14,626 bases of DNA, from assembly GCF_035575815.1 (NCBI RefSeq), contig NZ_DATLXO010000030.1, forward strand, positions 1 to 14,626, read 5' to 3'. The notes beneath the pieces were generated by a model. It searched no databases. It was not told the origin of the DNA and worked only from the letters and a program-made list of their open reading frames with translations. This DNA is from Iamia sp035575815 (GTDB lineage Bacteria > Actinomycetota > Acidimicrobiia > Acidimicrobiales > Iamiaceae). Position numbers and translations under genes: made by a program. Below, one piece after another: positions 1 to 6,175 of the stretch (position 1 is its first letter; each line of letters starts with the position of its first letter).

Positions 1-2
1 AA

Positions 3-98
3 GACTTCGAACCCACCCTCACACCCCTCCAACACCAAGTCCTCGACCTCCTCGGCATCCCCGCCGACACCTACACCAACGCCCCCACCACGCCATGA
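3..98 (+). CDS. C-terminal fragment of an unidentified protein (5' end outside window)
   Basis: An open frame enters from the left edge and ends at a TGA at 96-98, giving about 31 residues that finish in LLGIPADTYTNAPTTP. Of the three plus-strand frames, only this one reads like ordinary protein: it mixes hydrophobic and acidic residues, whereas the other two give Pro/Arg/His-rich strings. The TPLQ...VLDLLGIP pattern loosely recalls the tails of some actinobacterial transposases, but too little is present to assign a family. A perfect hairpin follows 5 nt after the stop. Real coding is likely; the function is unknown. Confidence 0.5.
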   Translation, partial: DFEPTLTPLQHQVLDLLGIPADTYTNAPTTP

Positions 99-103
99 CA
101 AGT

Positions 104-122
104 GGGGGCGCATAACGCCCCC
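104..122 (+). terminator. 7-bp GC hairpin after the left-edge gene
   Basis: GGGGGCG and CGCCCCC form a perfect 7-bp stem around the 5-nt loop CATAA. It begins 5 nt after the stop codon at 98. No T-run follows, so if it terminates transcription it is of the tail-less kind common in high-GC actinobacteria. It could instead be the end of a mobile element whose last gene is the fragment at 3-98. Confidence 0.5.
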
Positions 123-230
123 GAGAAGTGCGGAACGTCAGGCCCGGCGCGACTCAGGTACGCAATTTCTGGTCGACCGACCGACGATGGGCATCCGAGG
201 GGCTCGCGACGATCGTGGGATGATGCCCGT

Positions 231-1052
231 GTGGGCGACTTCGGGGCGGGTGAGCGCCTCTGGATCGAGCGGGTGGGCAACCTCCGCAACGTGATCCGCC
301 AGGAGGTGATCGCCCGACAGCTGGCGCCTCACGCCGGGCCGGGGGCGACCGTGCTGGACGTCGGGTGCGGTCAGGGGACGCAGGCGGTCCGTCTGGCGGC
401 CCGGGGATGCCAGGTCACCGGCCTCGACCCGTCCGCCGAGCTGCTCGATCGGGCGTCCGCCGCGGCCGCGGCCGCCGGTGTCGAGGTGGAGCTGCTGCCG
501 GGATCGCTGTCCCAGATCAACCACGTGCTCGTGGACCGGACCTTCGACCTGGTGTGCGCCCACGGCCTCCTCATGTACCTCGACGACCGGGCGAGCGCGA
601 TCGATGCGCTCGCAACGCGCGTGGCGCCGCACGGACGCCTGTCGATCACCTTCCGCAACGGGCACGCCCTGGCGATGCGGCCCGGTCTCCGTCGCGACTG
701 GGCGGGTGCCCTGGCGTCGCTCGAGACCGACGCCTACGTGAACGAGATCGGCGTGGCCGCCCGCGCCGACCGCCTCGAAGACGTCGAAGTCGATTTGGGC
801 GCCGCCGGCTTCGAGATGATCGAGTGGTTCGGTGTGCGCGTGTTCAACGACGCCGTGCCCGGTGAGATGGGCGTCCCCGCCGGTGACGAGATCGCCCTGC
901 TGCTCGACGCCGAGGATCAGGCGGGCCGCCGGGACCCCTACCGGTGGCTGGGCTCGCAGCTCCACGTGATCGCCGGGCGGCACGCCGCGATGTCACGCAG
1001 GCGATCCGCATCAGCGGGGGTGGAGCCGGCGCTGCCCGGCCGGCCCGGCTAG
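231..1052 (+). CDS. Class I SAM-dependent methyltransferase, CmoM/SmtA-like
   Basis: From a GTG at 231 the product has 273 residues. Motif I, VLDVGCGQG (about residues 41-49), and the acidic residue after strand 2 (GLDPSAELL, D66) form the S-adenosylmethionine pocket. The segment ERLWIERVGNLRNVIRQEV just before it resembles the RGxxR-like N-terminus of CmoM/SmtA-type enzymes. The substrate cannot be told from sequence; CmoM itself methylates carboxymethoxyuridine in tRNA. An in-frame ATG at 102 would add 43 residues that overlap the hairpin at 104-122 and look non-conserved, so GTG 231 (with GTGGGA about 10 nt upstream) is preferred. Its stop interlocks with that of the convergent HEPN gene in the palindrome CTAG. 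Family is fairly certain, substrate unknown. Confidence 0.8.
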   Translation: MGDFGAGERLWIERVGNLRNVIRQEVIARQLAPHAGPGATVLDVGCGQGTQAVRLAARGCQVTGLDPSAELLDRASAAAAAAGVEVELLPGSLSQINHVLVDRTFDLVCAHGLLMYLDDRASAIDALATRVAPHGRLSITFRNGHALAMRPGLRRDWAGALASLETDAYVNEIGVAARADRLEDVEVDLGAAGFEMIEWFGVRVFNDAVPGEMGVPAGDEIALLLDAEDQAGRRDPYRWLGSQLHVIAGRHAAMSRRRSASAGVEPALPGRPG

Positions 1053-1531
1053 ACCGTCGCCACCGCCCCGGTGATGGCGACGACCATCCGTCGAGCGGCA
1101 TCGATGTAGCGACGGATCTCGGGCTCGCCCAAGGCGCCGGAGAGGATCTCGCCGTACTCGGCCTTGTGCCGGCGGAGCCGCAGCCTGTCCGCCTCGTCGA
1201 CCTCGGCCGACGTGATCACCTCATCGAGCTGGTGTCGGGCATACTCCAGGACCGTTCGGTGGTGACCTGGTCTGTTCTGGATCCGATAGCCGAGGGCGCC
1301 AGCGTGAGCGTCGATCGCCTTGCGGATCGCGTCGTGGCACGCAGCGAGAGCGAGGGTGGGGTCTTCCGTGGCCAGACGGTCAGCCGAATCGACGTGGCGC
1401 CTCGCCTGGGTGAGTAGATCGCCTGCCCGCCCGCGCTGGATCCCGACCCTGCTGACCTTCTGCTCGGCGAGCATCTCGGTGAGCCAGGCCGATCGGGGCG
1501 GTTGGTCGGGTTCGCCCTGGGGCGTGCTCAT
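1049..1531 (-). CDS. HEPN-domain protein, probable toxin of an MNT-HEPN pair
   Basis: The 160-residue product is almost wholly helical and follows an MNT nucleotidyltransferase gene with an ATGA overlap, the usual layout of MNT-HEPN toxin-antitoxin systems. HEPN proteins of this kind are metal-independent RNases. The helix RGRAGDLLTQARRHVDSADRL (residues 34-53) and the segment ALAACHDAIRKAIDAHAGALG resemble the HEPN core. The candidate catalytic patch is RLRLRRHKAEYG (residues 116-127): Arg116 and His122 are five residues apart, within the family's R-x4-6-H spacing. It is not the HepT motif R-x4-H-x-Y, since the Tyr here is three residues after the His region (H-x3-Y), so both the RNase activity and control by AMPylation are uncertain. 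The first ~25 residues are probably a flexible extension. Confidence 0.7.
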   Translation of the reverse strand: MSTPQGEPDQPPRSAWLTEMLAEQKVSRVGIQRGRAGDLLTQARRHVDSADRLATEDPTLALAACHDAIRKAIDAHAGALGYRIQNRPGHHRTVLEYARHQLDEVITSAEVDEADRLRLRRHKAEYGEILSGALGEPEIRRYIDAARRMVVAITGAVATV

Positions 1532-2106
1532 GGTCTCGCGGCCCTGGGCACGCGCAGCGCCACCAGCTCACGTTCCTTGACGGTCACGACGAACGGATCC
1601 TCTGCCGCGCTCCACCGCGGTGCGTCGACGACCGTGGGATCCACGAACAGCCCCGCCCGCTCCTCGACATCCCTCATGGCGGTGCGGAGGTCGTCGTAGT
1701 CGGCATCACCGATGACGAGCAGATCAATGTCGTGAGGGGGGGGTCCGGCTGTGCCGGCCCGACGCGCGGCCCACGAGCCGAAGATGAAGGCCTCGTCGAC
1801 GCCGCCAACCTCCGCAAGGGCACCTTCGATCTGTGCGACCACACCCACGGTCTGGTCGAGGATGCGGGCCAGCTCATCGGCCCAGGGGAGGTCCCAGTTG
1901 GCGCTGACGATCCTCATGCGCCCCATGGCCTCGGTGGTGACGAGCCCCATGCGGGCCAGCCGTGCCACCTCCTTGCTCGCAGTCGGACCGGGGACGCCGG
2001 CGCGGCGGGCGAGCTGGCCAAGTGGTCGGCTGACGCCGCGGTGCTCGAACAGCACTGCGAGCAGGCGAGCTTGCGCCTCGGTGCGGACGAGTGGAAAAGG
2101 GTGCAC
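1528..2106 (-). CDS. Winged-helix-MNT nucleotidyltransferase, probable antitoxin
   Basis: The 192-residue protein has two parts. Residues about 8-70 form a winged helix-turn-helix (EAQARLLAVLF, then PLGQLARRAGVPGPTASKEVARL and a wing ending in MRIVSANW). Residues about 85-190 form a polymerase-beta-type nucleotidyltransferase of the MNT family, with the GS signature at 110-111 and the paired catalytic aspartates in HDIDLLVIGD (D126, D128); D156 is a candidate third acid. The GS-to-DxD spacing is slightly long because of a Gly/Pro insert. In studied MntA-HepT systems the MNT enzyme neutralises HEPN by adding AMP; here the fused winged helix suggests it also represses its own operon. The GTG start at 2106 lies just downstream of a good -10 box with no room for a ribosome site, indicating leaderless translation. 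Confidence 0.78.
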   Translation of the reverse strand: MHPFPLVRTEAQARLLAVLFEHRGVSRPLGQLARRAGVPGPTASKEVARLARMGLVTTEAMGRMRIVSANWDLPWADELARILDQTVGVVAQIEGALAEVGGVDEAFIFGSWAARRAGTAGPPPHDIDLLVIGDADYDDLRTAMRDVEERAGLFVDPTVVDAPRWSAAEDPFVVTVKERELVALRVPRAARP

Positions 2107-2143
2107 TAACGGAATCTTATCGTTCCATTTCAGAAGGTGTCAT
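2107..2143 (-). promoter_or_regulatory. Leaderless promoter of the MNT-HEPN operon
   Basis: On the minus strand, ATGACA (2143-2138) matches five of six bases of the -35 consensus, followed by 18 nt and TAAGAT (2119-2114) as the -10. Only seven bases separate the -10 from the GTG at 2106, so transcription should start at or next to the start codon. No Shine-Dalgarno sequence can fit. Leaderless mRNAs are common in actinobacteria. The rest of the intergenic region to 2294 is GC-rich and shows no gene. Confidence 0.6.
2111..2126. promoter_or_regulatory. Dyad over the -10 box, candidate operator
   Basis: GGAATCTTATCGTTCC has GGAA/TTCC arms around 8 nt and covers the -10 hexamer. A second overlapping dyad, AACG-N9-CGTT, lies at 2108-2124. 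A repressor bound here would block RNA polymerase, and the winged helix of the adjacent MNT protein is the obvious candidate binder. The stretch is AT-rich compared with its surroundings. The arms are short, so this remains a suggestion. Confidence 0.4.
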
Positions 2144-2294
2144 GCGGCGATGTCGAATCACACGTGCCGCGGGGCCGGGGCTCGGGGCCCGTGGGGTGAA
2201 CGGTCGAGGCCGGTAGGAACGACGACCCAAGGGCGGCGCGGACCTCTGCGGCCATGACGGTGCGTCCTGGACCGACCACGATGACCGCTGCGGC

Positions 2295-2912
2295 CTACAT
2301 CCGGGGGCGGGGGTCGTCGGGGGTGAAGAGGCCGTGTTGGAGGATGTCGATGTTGGCCGCGCTCCGGGCGCTCACGACATCGGGGGCGAAGGCATCGGTG
2401 CGGAGGCGGGCCTCGAGCTGCCGGCTGAGCACGATCGGCCCCAGGACGATGAACAGCACGGTGTAGGCCCGCCACGTGCGGTCGGTCCCCGGGCGGACGA
2501 GGCCGGCCTCCTCCAGGTCGTCGAGCCCGGCGGTCACCAGATTGGTCAGGGCGTCGAAGAGCCGTTGGCTGGCGCCGGTGGCCTCGAACAGGCTGCGGCC
2601 GAGGTAGTCGCTTACCGCCCGGTCACCACCGATGATGCCGGCGACGGCCTGGTTGAGCCTCTCGCTGACCTCCGCCGGGGCGCCGTGGGTGTCGACGGCG
2701 GCCAGGGCGGCCTCGAACGCGGTGAGCACGGCGTCGTCCACGGCTTGGCGCAACCCGGCCTTGGTGGCGAAGTGGTGGACGACGACGTGTTCGACGAGGT
2801 CGCCCAGCCGGTAGTCGGGACACGGAGTCGGCCGGTCGAGCATCTCGTCCGAGACGCCGCCGATCAGAGCGGCCATGCGTCGGGCCGCCGGTTCCAGGTC
2901 CGGGTTGCTCAT
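2295..2912 (-). CDS. Chimeric protein: MDMPI-like N-terminus joined to a TetR-type protein lacking its HTH
   Basis: The 205-residue product starts at ATG 2912 behind a strong ribosome site (GAGGAGAG, 6-7 nt upstream). Residues 1-42 read as the start of a mycothiol-dependent maleylpyruvate isomerase/TIGR03086-type protein (AARRMAALIGGV, then PTPCPDYRLGDLVEHV). Residues 46-58 (HHFATKAGLRQAV) are the segment that ends the DNA-binding domain in TetR regulators (usually YxHFxxKxxLxxAV), and the remainder is a TetR-like helical ligand domain (DYLGRSLFEATGASQRLFDAL, LVRPGTDRTWRAY). The TetR recognition helix and most of the isomerase domain, including any metal site, are missing. The join falls at three GTC valine codons (2778-2786). 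It is probably the in-frame product of a deletion or recombination and unlikely to bind DNA as TetR does. The frame is intact and it is the last gene of the operon. Confidence 0.7.
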   Translation of the reverse strand: MSNPDLEPAARRMAALIGGVSDEMLDRPTPCPDYRLGDLVEHVVVHHFATKAGLRQAVDDAVLTAFEAALAAVDTHGAPAEVSERLNQAVAGIIGGDRAVSDYLGRSLFEATGASQRLFDALTNLVTAGLDDLEEAGLVRPGTDRTWRAYTVLFIVLGPIVLSRQLEARLRTDAFAPDVVSARSAANIDILQHGLFTPDDPRPRM

Positions 2913-2933
2913 CAGGTCGCTCTCCTCGGGTGG

Positions 2934-2961
2934 TGATCGGTCACCGCAGGAAGACCGATCA
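2934..2961. promoter_or_regulatory. 9-bp palindrome between the methyltransferase and chimera genes
   Basis: TGATCGGTC and GACCGATCA are perfect inverted repeats separated by 10 nt, lying between the methyltransferase stop (2974) and the ribosome site of the chimeric gene. It could be an intercistronic mRNA hairpin or an operator. TetR regulators usually bind palindromes near their own gene, so it may be a relic operator of the TetR parent. No T-run follows, so a simple terminator is unlikely. Confidence 0.5.
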
Positions 2962-2973
2962 GCAGGGCGGAAC

Positions 2974-3744
2974 TCATCGCTCGGCGCCGGGCTCGGGGCT
3001 CGGACGGTGGGCCACGAAGATCTGGCGGGGCGTCCGATCCTCGGTGGTCTCCTCGGTGACCGCATGAGGGACGAAGCCGGCGTCGGACAGGATCCCGAGC
3101 CACTCCTCCGCGCCGAAGAGGCCGAGGCGATGGGTCTCGTGCACGGAGTGGACGGTGCCGTCGGGGTCGCGCAGGAGGAAGGCGTACTCGGTGAGGACCC
3201 ACGAGTCGGTCGGGTCGGGGTCCCAGGTCCAGTCCATGAAGCGGACGGCGCGCCCGTCGGGACCGTCGTGGCCGCCATGGTCAGTGTCGTCGACGTAGGT
3301 CTCCCGGGTGGCGTCGGGAACGAAGACGGCGACGCCACCCGGCCGGCAGTGGACGAAGGCGGTGGCGACGGCGAGCCGCAGGTCGGCCTCGGTCACCATG
3401 TAGTCGACGGCGTCGTGCACCAGCACGGCTTCGAACGGGCGATCGAACCGGACGGTGCGCATGTCGCCCTGGTGGTGAGTGCACTCGGGGTTGAGCGCCC
3501 GGGACGCGGCGAGCATCTCGTCGGAGAGGTCGACCAAGGTCAGCTCCAGGTCGGCCTTGAGGTGCACCGCGTTGTGGCCGCCGCCGCTGCCGAGCTCGAG
3601 CACCTCGCGGACGGGGACGGCTGCGGTAGCGATCAGTGACGCCGTGTACGCGGCCTCTTCGGCGTACTCCTCGGGCGGGGAGATCAGCGGCCACCAGACA
3701 GCCAGGTCGTCGTAGAAGCGGTACGTCGCCGGTGCGTCCGTCAT
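2974..3744 (-). CDS. Class I SAM-dependent methyltransferase (small-molecule type)
   Basis: The 256-residue product opens with YRFYDDLAVWWPLISPPEEY, typical of N- or O-methyltransferases acting on small molecules. Motif I is VLELGSGGG (48-56), followed by VDLS after strand 2, GDMR at 93-96 and HDAVDYM at 110-116, where post-motif II normally lies. The C-terminal half carries DHGGHDGPDGR and FMDWTWDPDP, then an antiparallel sheet typical of this group. The substrate is unknown; no biosynthetic cluster surrounds it. A GTG at 3762 would add six residues, but ATG 3744 has GAGGATGAGG directly upstream and is preferred. It lies 27 nt after nadB and so is probably co-transcribed with it. Its position where other actinobacteria often carry further cofactor genes is noteworthy. 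Confidence 0.8.
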   Translation of the reverse strand: MTDAPATYRFYDDLAVWWPLISPPEEYAEEAAYTASLIATAAVPVREVLELGSGGGHNAVHLKADLELTLVDLSDEMLAASRALNPECTHHQGDMRTVRFDRPFEAVLVHDAVDYMVTEADLRLAVATAFVHCRPGGVAVFVPDATRETYVDDTDHGGHDGPDGRAVRFMDWTWDPDPTDSWVLTEYAFLLRDPDGTVHSVHETHRLGLFGAEEWLGILSDAGFVPHAVTEETTEDRTPRQIFVAHRPSPEPGAER

Positions 3745-3771
3745 CGCCTCATCCTCGCCCACTCCTTCCGA

Positions 3772-5391
3772 TCAGGCGAGGAAGATGCGATGGCGCTGGG
3801 CGGGGTCGGTGGCGGGGTGGTCCCGGCGGCTGTGGGCGCCCCGGCTCTCGGTGCGGGCGCCGGACGCGGACACCAGGGCCCGGGCCACCTCGGCCAGGTT
3901 GGCCATCTCGCAGGCCGCGGTGGACGGGACCGCCCCGGTGCCGGCCACTGCGGCCACCGCGGCGGCGGCCCCGTCGGCCACCAGACCGCCGGCCGCAAGG
4001 GTCTCCCGATCGCGCACGACGCCGGCCCCCGCACTCATCGCCCTCTGCAAGCCGTCGCGCAGCTTGTCCCAGCCCTCGGTGGGCAGCCCGGCAGCCGGCG
4101 GGATCGGCTCCGGCCGGGCCATCAGCCGCCCGCCGATGGTGCCGGGCCCGACGGGCGCGCCATCGAGGTCGGCGCCGAGCACGGAGCGCATCGCCCCGGT
4201 GGCCGTCGCGCCGACCTGGCCCCGCTCGATGGCCTCGACGGCCCGCGGCCCGAACACCATGCCTTCGAGCAGCGAGTTCGAGGCCAGGCGGTTGGCCCCG
4301 TGGACGCCGGTGCACGACGCCTCGCCCGCCGCCCATAGGCCCGGCAACGAGCTGGAGCCGTCGAGGTCGGTGACGATGCCGCCGCAGGTGTAGTGGGCGG
4401 CCGGCGCCACGGGCAACAGGTCACGGGTGGCGTCGAGGCCGACCTCGCGAAGGGCGGTGTGAATGGTCGGGAAGCGGGCGGCGAAGTCCTCGAGCTCGCG
4501 GGCGTCGAGGAACACGTGGTCGATCCCCTGGGCGACCATCACCTCGAGCTCGGCCCGGCTGACAACGTCGCGGGGTGAGAGCTCGTCGACGAAGCGCTCA
4601 CCGCGCCCGTCGCGCAACGTGGCACCGTGGCCCCGAAGCGCCTCGGAGAGCAGCGGCCGGGGCATCGCCTCGTGGTGCAGGGCCGTGGGGTGGAACTGGA
4701 CGAACTCGATGTCGGCCACCGCCACGCCGGCGCGCAACGCCATGGCGATACCGTCGCCGGTGGCCTCGAGGGGGTTGGTGGTGACGGCGAAGAGCTGCCC
4801 GGCGCCGCCCGTGGTGACGAGCACGTTGGCGGCACGGACGGTCACCGAGCGGCCGTCAGGGGCGACGGCGGTGACCCCCCGGCACCGGCCGCCCTCGGTG
4901 ACCAGGTCGACGGCGAAGTGGTCCTCGTAGAGCGCGGCGGCGCTCCGCTGCACGGCGACGACGAGGGCCCGCTCGACCTCGGCCCCCGTGGCCGCCCCGC
5001 CGGCGTGGACGACGCGGGGCTGGCTGTGGCCGCCCTCGCGCGCCAGCTGCAGGGTGCCGTCGGGGTCACGGTCGAACGCGGCGCCCAGGGCGATGAGGTC
5101 GAAGACGCGGGACGGCCCCTCGTCGACGAGCACCCGCACGGCATCGGTGTCGCACAGTCCTGCGCCGCAGGCCAGGGTGTCGGCCAGGTGGAGATCGGTC
5201 GAGTCGGGATCGTCGTGGAGCACGGCGGCGACCCCGCCCTGGGCCCAGCGGGTGGTGGCCTGGGGAAGCTCACCCTTGGTCAGGACGCCGACGCGCATGT
5301 TGTGGACATCCGCCCCCCGCACCGCTGCGGACAGCCCGGCGACCCCGCTGCCCAACACGAGCAGGTCGAGCTCCGGGGCGGTGTCGCTCAT
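3772..5391 (-). CDS. nadB: L-aspartate oxidase
   Basis: This flavoenzyme oxidises L-aspartate to iminoaspartate, the first step of de novo NAD synthesis, in the cytoplasm. The 539-residue product has the N-terminal dinucleotide fold LVLGSGVAGLSAA (from about residue 11), TTRWAQGGVAAVL (47-59), REGGHS (119-124), FHPTALH (234-240), AHYTCGGI (333-340) and the FAD-contacting stretch GANRLASNSLLEGMVFG (366-382), all hallmarks of NadB as opposed to succinate dehydrogenase. Length is normal. The start is uncertain: ATG 5391 fits the family but has no clear ribosome site, whereas GTG 5421 (10 residues longer) has GGAG 5 nt upstream. NadA and NadC are not in the window. It lies downstream of panD, which uses the same substrate, with a 52-bp palindrome between them. 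Confidence 0.95.
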   Translation of the reverse strand: MSDTAPELDLLVLGSGVAGLSAAVRGADVHNMRVGVLTKGELPQATTRWAQGGVAAVLHDDPDSTDLHLADTLACGAGLCDTDAVRVLVDEGPSRVFDLIALGAAFDRDPDGTLQLAREGGHSQPRVVHAGGAATGAEVERALVVAVQRSAAALYEDHFAVDLVTEGGRCRGVTAVAPDGRSVTVRAANVLVTTGGAGQLFAVTTNPLEATGDGIAMALRAGVAVADIEFVQFHPTALHHEAMPRPLLSEALRGHGATLRDGRGERFVDELSPRDVVSRAELEVMVAQGIDHVFLDARELEDFAARFPTIHTALREVGLDATRDLLPVAPAAHYTCGGIVTDLDGSSSLPGLWAAGEASCTGVHGANRLASNSLLEGMVFGPRAVEAIERGQVGATATGAMRSVLGADLDGAPVGPGTIGGRLMARPEPIPPAAGLPTEGWDKLRDGLQRAMSAGAGVVRDRETLAAGGLVADGAAAAVAAVAGTGAVPSTAACEMANLAEVARALVSASGARTESRGAHSRRDHPATDPAQRHRIFLA

Positions 5392-5465
5392 GGGAGCAGT
5401 CTGGCGCCCGACGGCCCGCACCGTCGCTCCGGACCCCAGTCGAAGCTCGATCCCGAGACGAACCT

Positions 5466-5517
5466 CGAACTGGTACGCGATCTGGGGGCTCCCGCACCCG
5501 GGTGACGTACCAGTTCG
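5466..5517. repeat. 52-bp palindromic element A, between panD and nadB
   Basis: Perfect 12-bp inverted arms CGAACTGGTACG (5466-5477) and CGTACCAGTTCG (5506-5517) enclose 28 nt that contain a weaker inner stem (CTGGG against CCCGG). It begins 31 nt after the panD stop. It has the same length and the same outer nine bases as element B at 6095-6146, while the inner stem pairs differ in a compensatory way. It may be an mRNA hairpin setting relative expression of the operon genes, or a REP-like intergenic repeat. Confidence 0.75.
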
Positions 5518-5548
5518 CCGAATCGGAGGCGGCTTCTCACGACGCCCG

Positions 5549-5977
5549 TCAGCGGGCGGGGGCGGCGACCTCGACGTAGCGGCGGGGGGCCGGGGCGTCG
5601 AAGGCGGCGAGGGAGCGGGCCGTGTCCTCGTCGACGATGCCGTTGGCGCTGTCGACGTGCACGATGCGCGGGGCGTAGGCCGCCAGCTCGGCCTCGGAGT
5701 ACTCCGCGTAGCTGATGACGATCACCTTGTCACCGGGGGCGACGAGGCGCGCCGCGGCCCCGTTGAGGCAAACGGCACCCGAGCCCCGCTCGCCCTCGAT
5801 GACGTAGGTCTCGAGGCGGGCGCCGTTGTCGATGTCGACGACCGCCACCTGTTCGAACTCGATCAGGTCGGCGGCATCCATGAGGTCGCGATCGACGGTG
5901 ACCGAACCGACGTAGTGGAGGTCGGCGTCGCTCACGGTGGCGCGGTGGATCTTCGACTTCATCATGCGACGGCGCAC
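5549..5977 (-). CDS. panD: Aspartate 1-decarboxylase proenzyme
   Basis: PanD removes the alpha-carboxylate of L-aspartate to give beta-alanine for pantothenate and coenzyme A. The 142-residue chain is a proenzyme that cleaves itself at Gly24-Ser25 (HYVGSVTVD), making a pyruvoyl group from Ser25. Other known active-site residues fall at the same numbers as in the E. coli enzyme: Lys9 and His11 (KIH), Tyr22, Arg54, Thr57 and Tyr58 (ARLETY), and NGAAARL follows. Start: GTG 5977 has AGAGGAG about 6 nt upstream, while the in-frame ATGs at 5965 and 5962 are too far from it, and the GTG also gives the E. coli-like numbering. The gene is 198 nt after panC and before nadB. Bacterial PanD may need a PanM/PanZ maturation factor or self-cleave; none is seen here. 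Confidence 0.96.
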   Translation of the reverse strand: MRRRMMKSKIHRATVSDADLHYVGSVTVDRDLMDAADLIEFEQVAVVDIDNGARLETYVIEGERGSGAVCLNGAAARLVAPGDKVIVISYAEYSEAELAAYAPRIVHVDSANGIVDEDTARSLAAFDAPAPRRYVEVAAPAR

Positions 5978-6094
5978 ATTGGGCTCCTCTGGTGGTGGGC
6001 GCCGGCGGACCGGTCACCCCCCTGTCGGTGCAACTCCCTCCATCCTCCCCGGCGCGGCCCGCCTCCCACAACCTCGCCCCGTGCCCCGCCCCCT

Positions 6095-6146
6095 CGTACT
6101 GGTCGCGACATCCGTCCCTGGAGGGACGGGAACCGCGACCAGTTCG
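6095..6146. repeat. 52-bp palindromic element B, between panC and panD
   Basis: Outer arms ACTGGTCGCG (6098-6107) and CGCGACCAGT (6134-6143) are perfect and extend outward past one mismatch. An inner stem, CCGTCCCT/AGGGACGG, lies exactly in register, so almost the whole element is one interrupted hairpin centred between 6120 and 6121. It starts 29 nt after the panC stop, mirroring element A after panD. The rest of the panC-panD gap (5978-6094) is C-rich on the plus strand with no gene. Confidence 0.75.
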
Positions 6147-6175
6147 ATGGTTGGGGTCGACCGCACGGCGGCCCA

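Noticed and set aside
2913..3338. Upstream in-frame extension of the chimeric gene
   Set aside because: It overlaps the C-terminal coding part of the methyltransferase and is low-complexity; ATG 2912 has a strong ribosome site.
2974..3744. RiPP or natural-product tailoring role for the second methyltransferase
   Set aside because: Its general shape resembles small-molecule methyltransferases seen in such clusters, but no precursor peptide or other biosynthetic gene is nearby.
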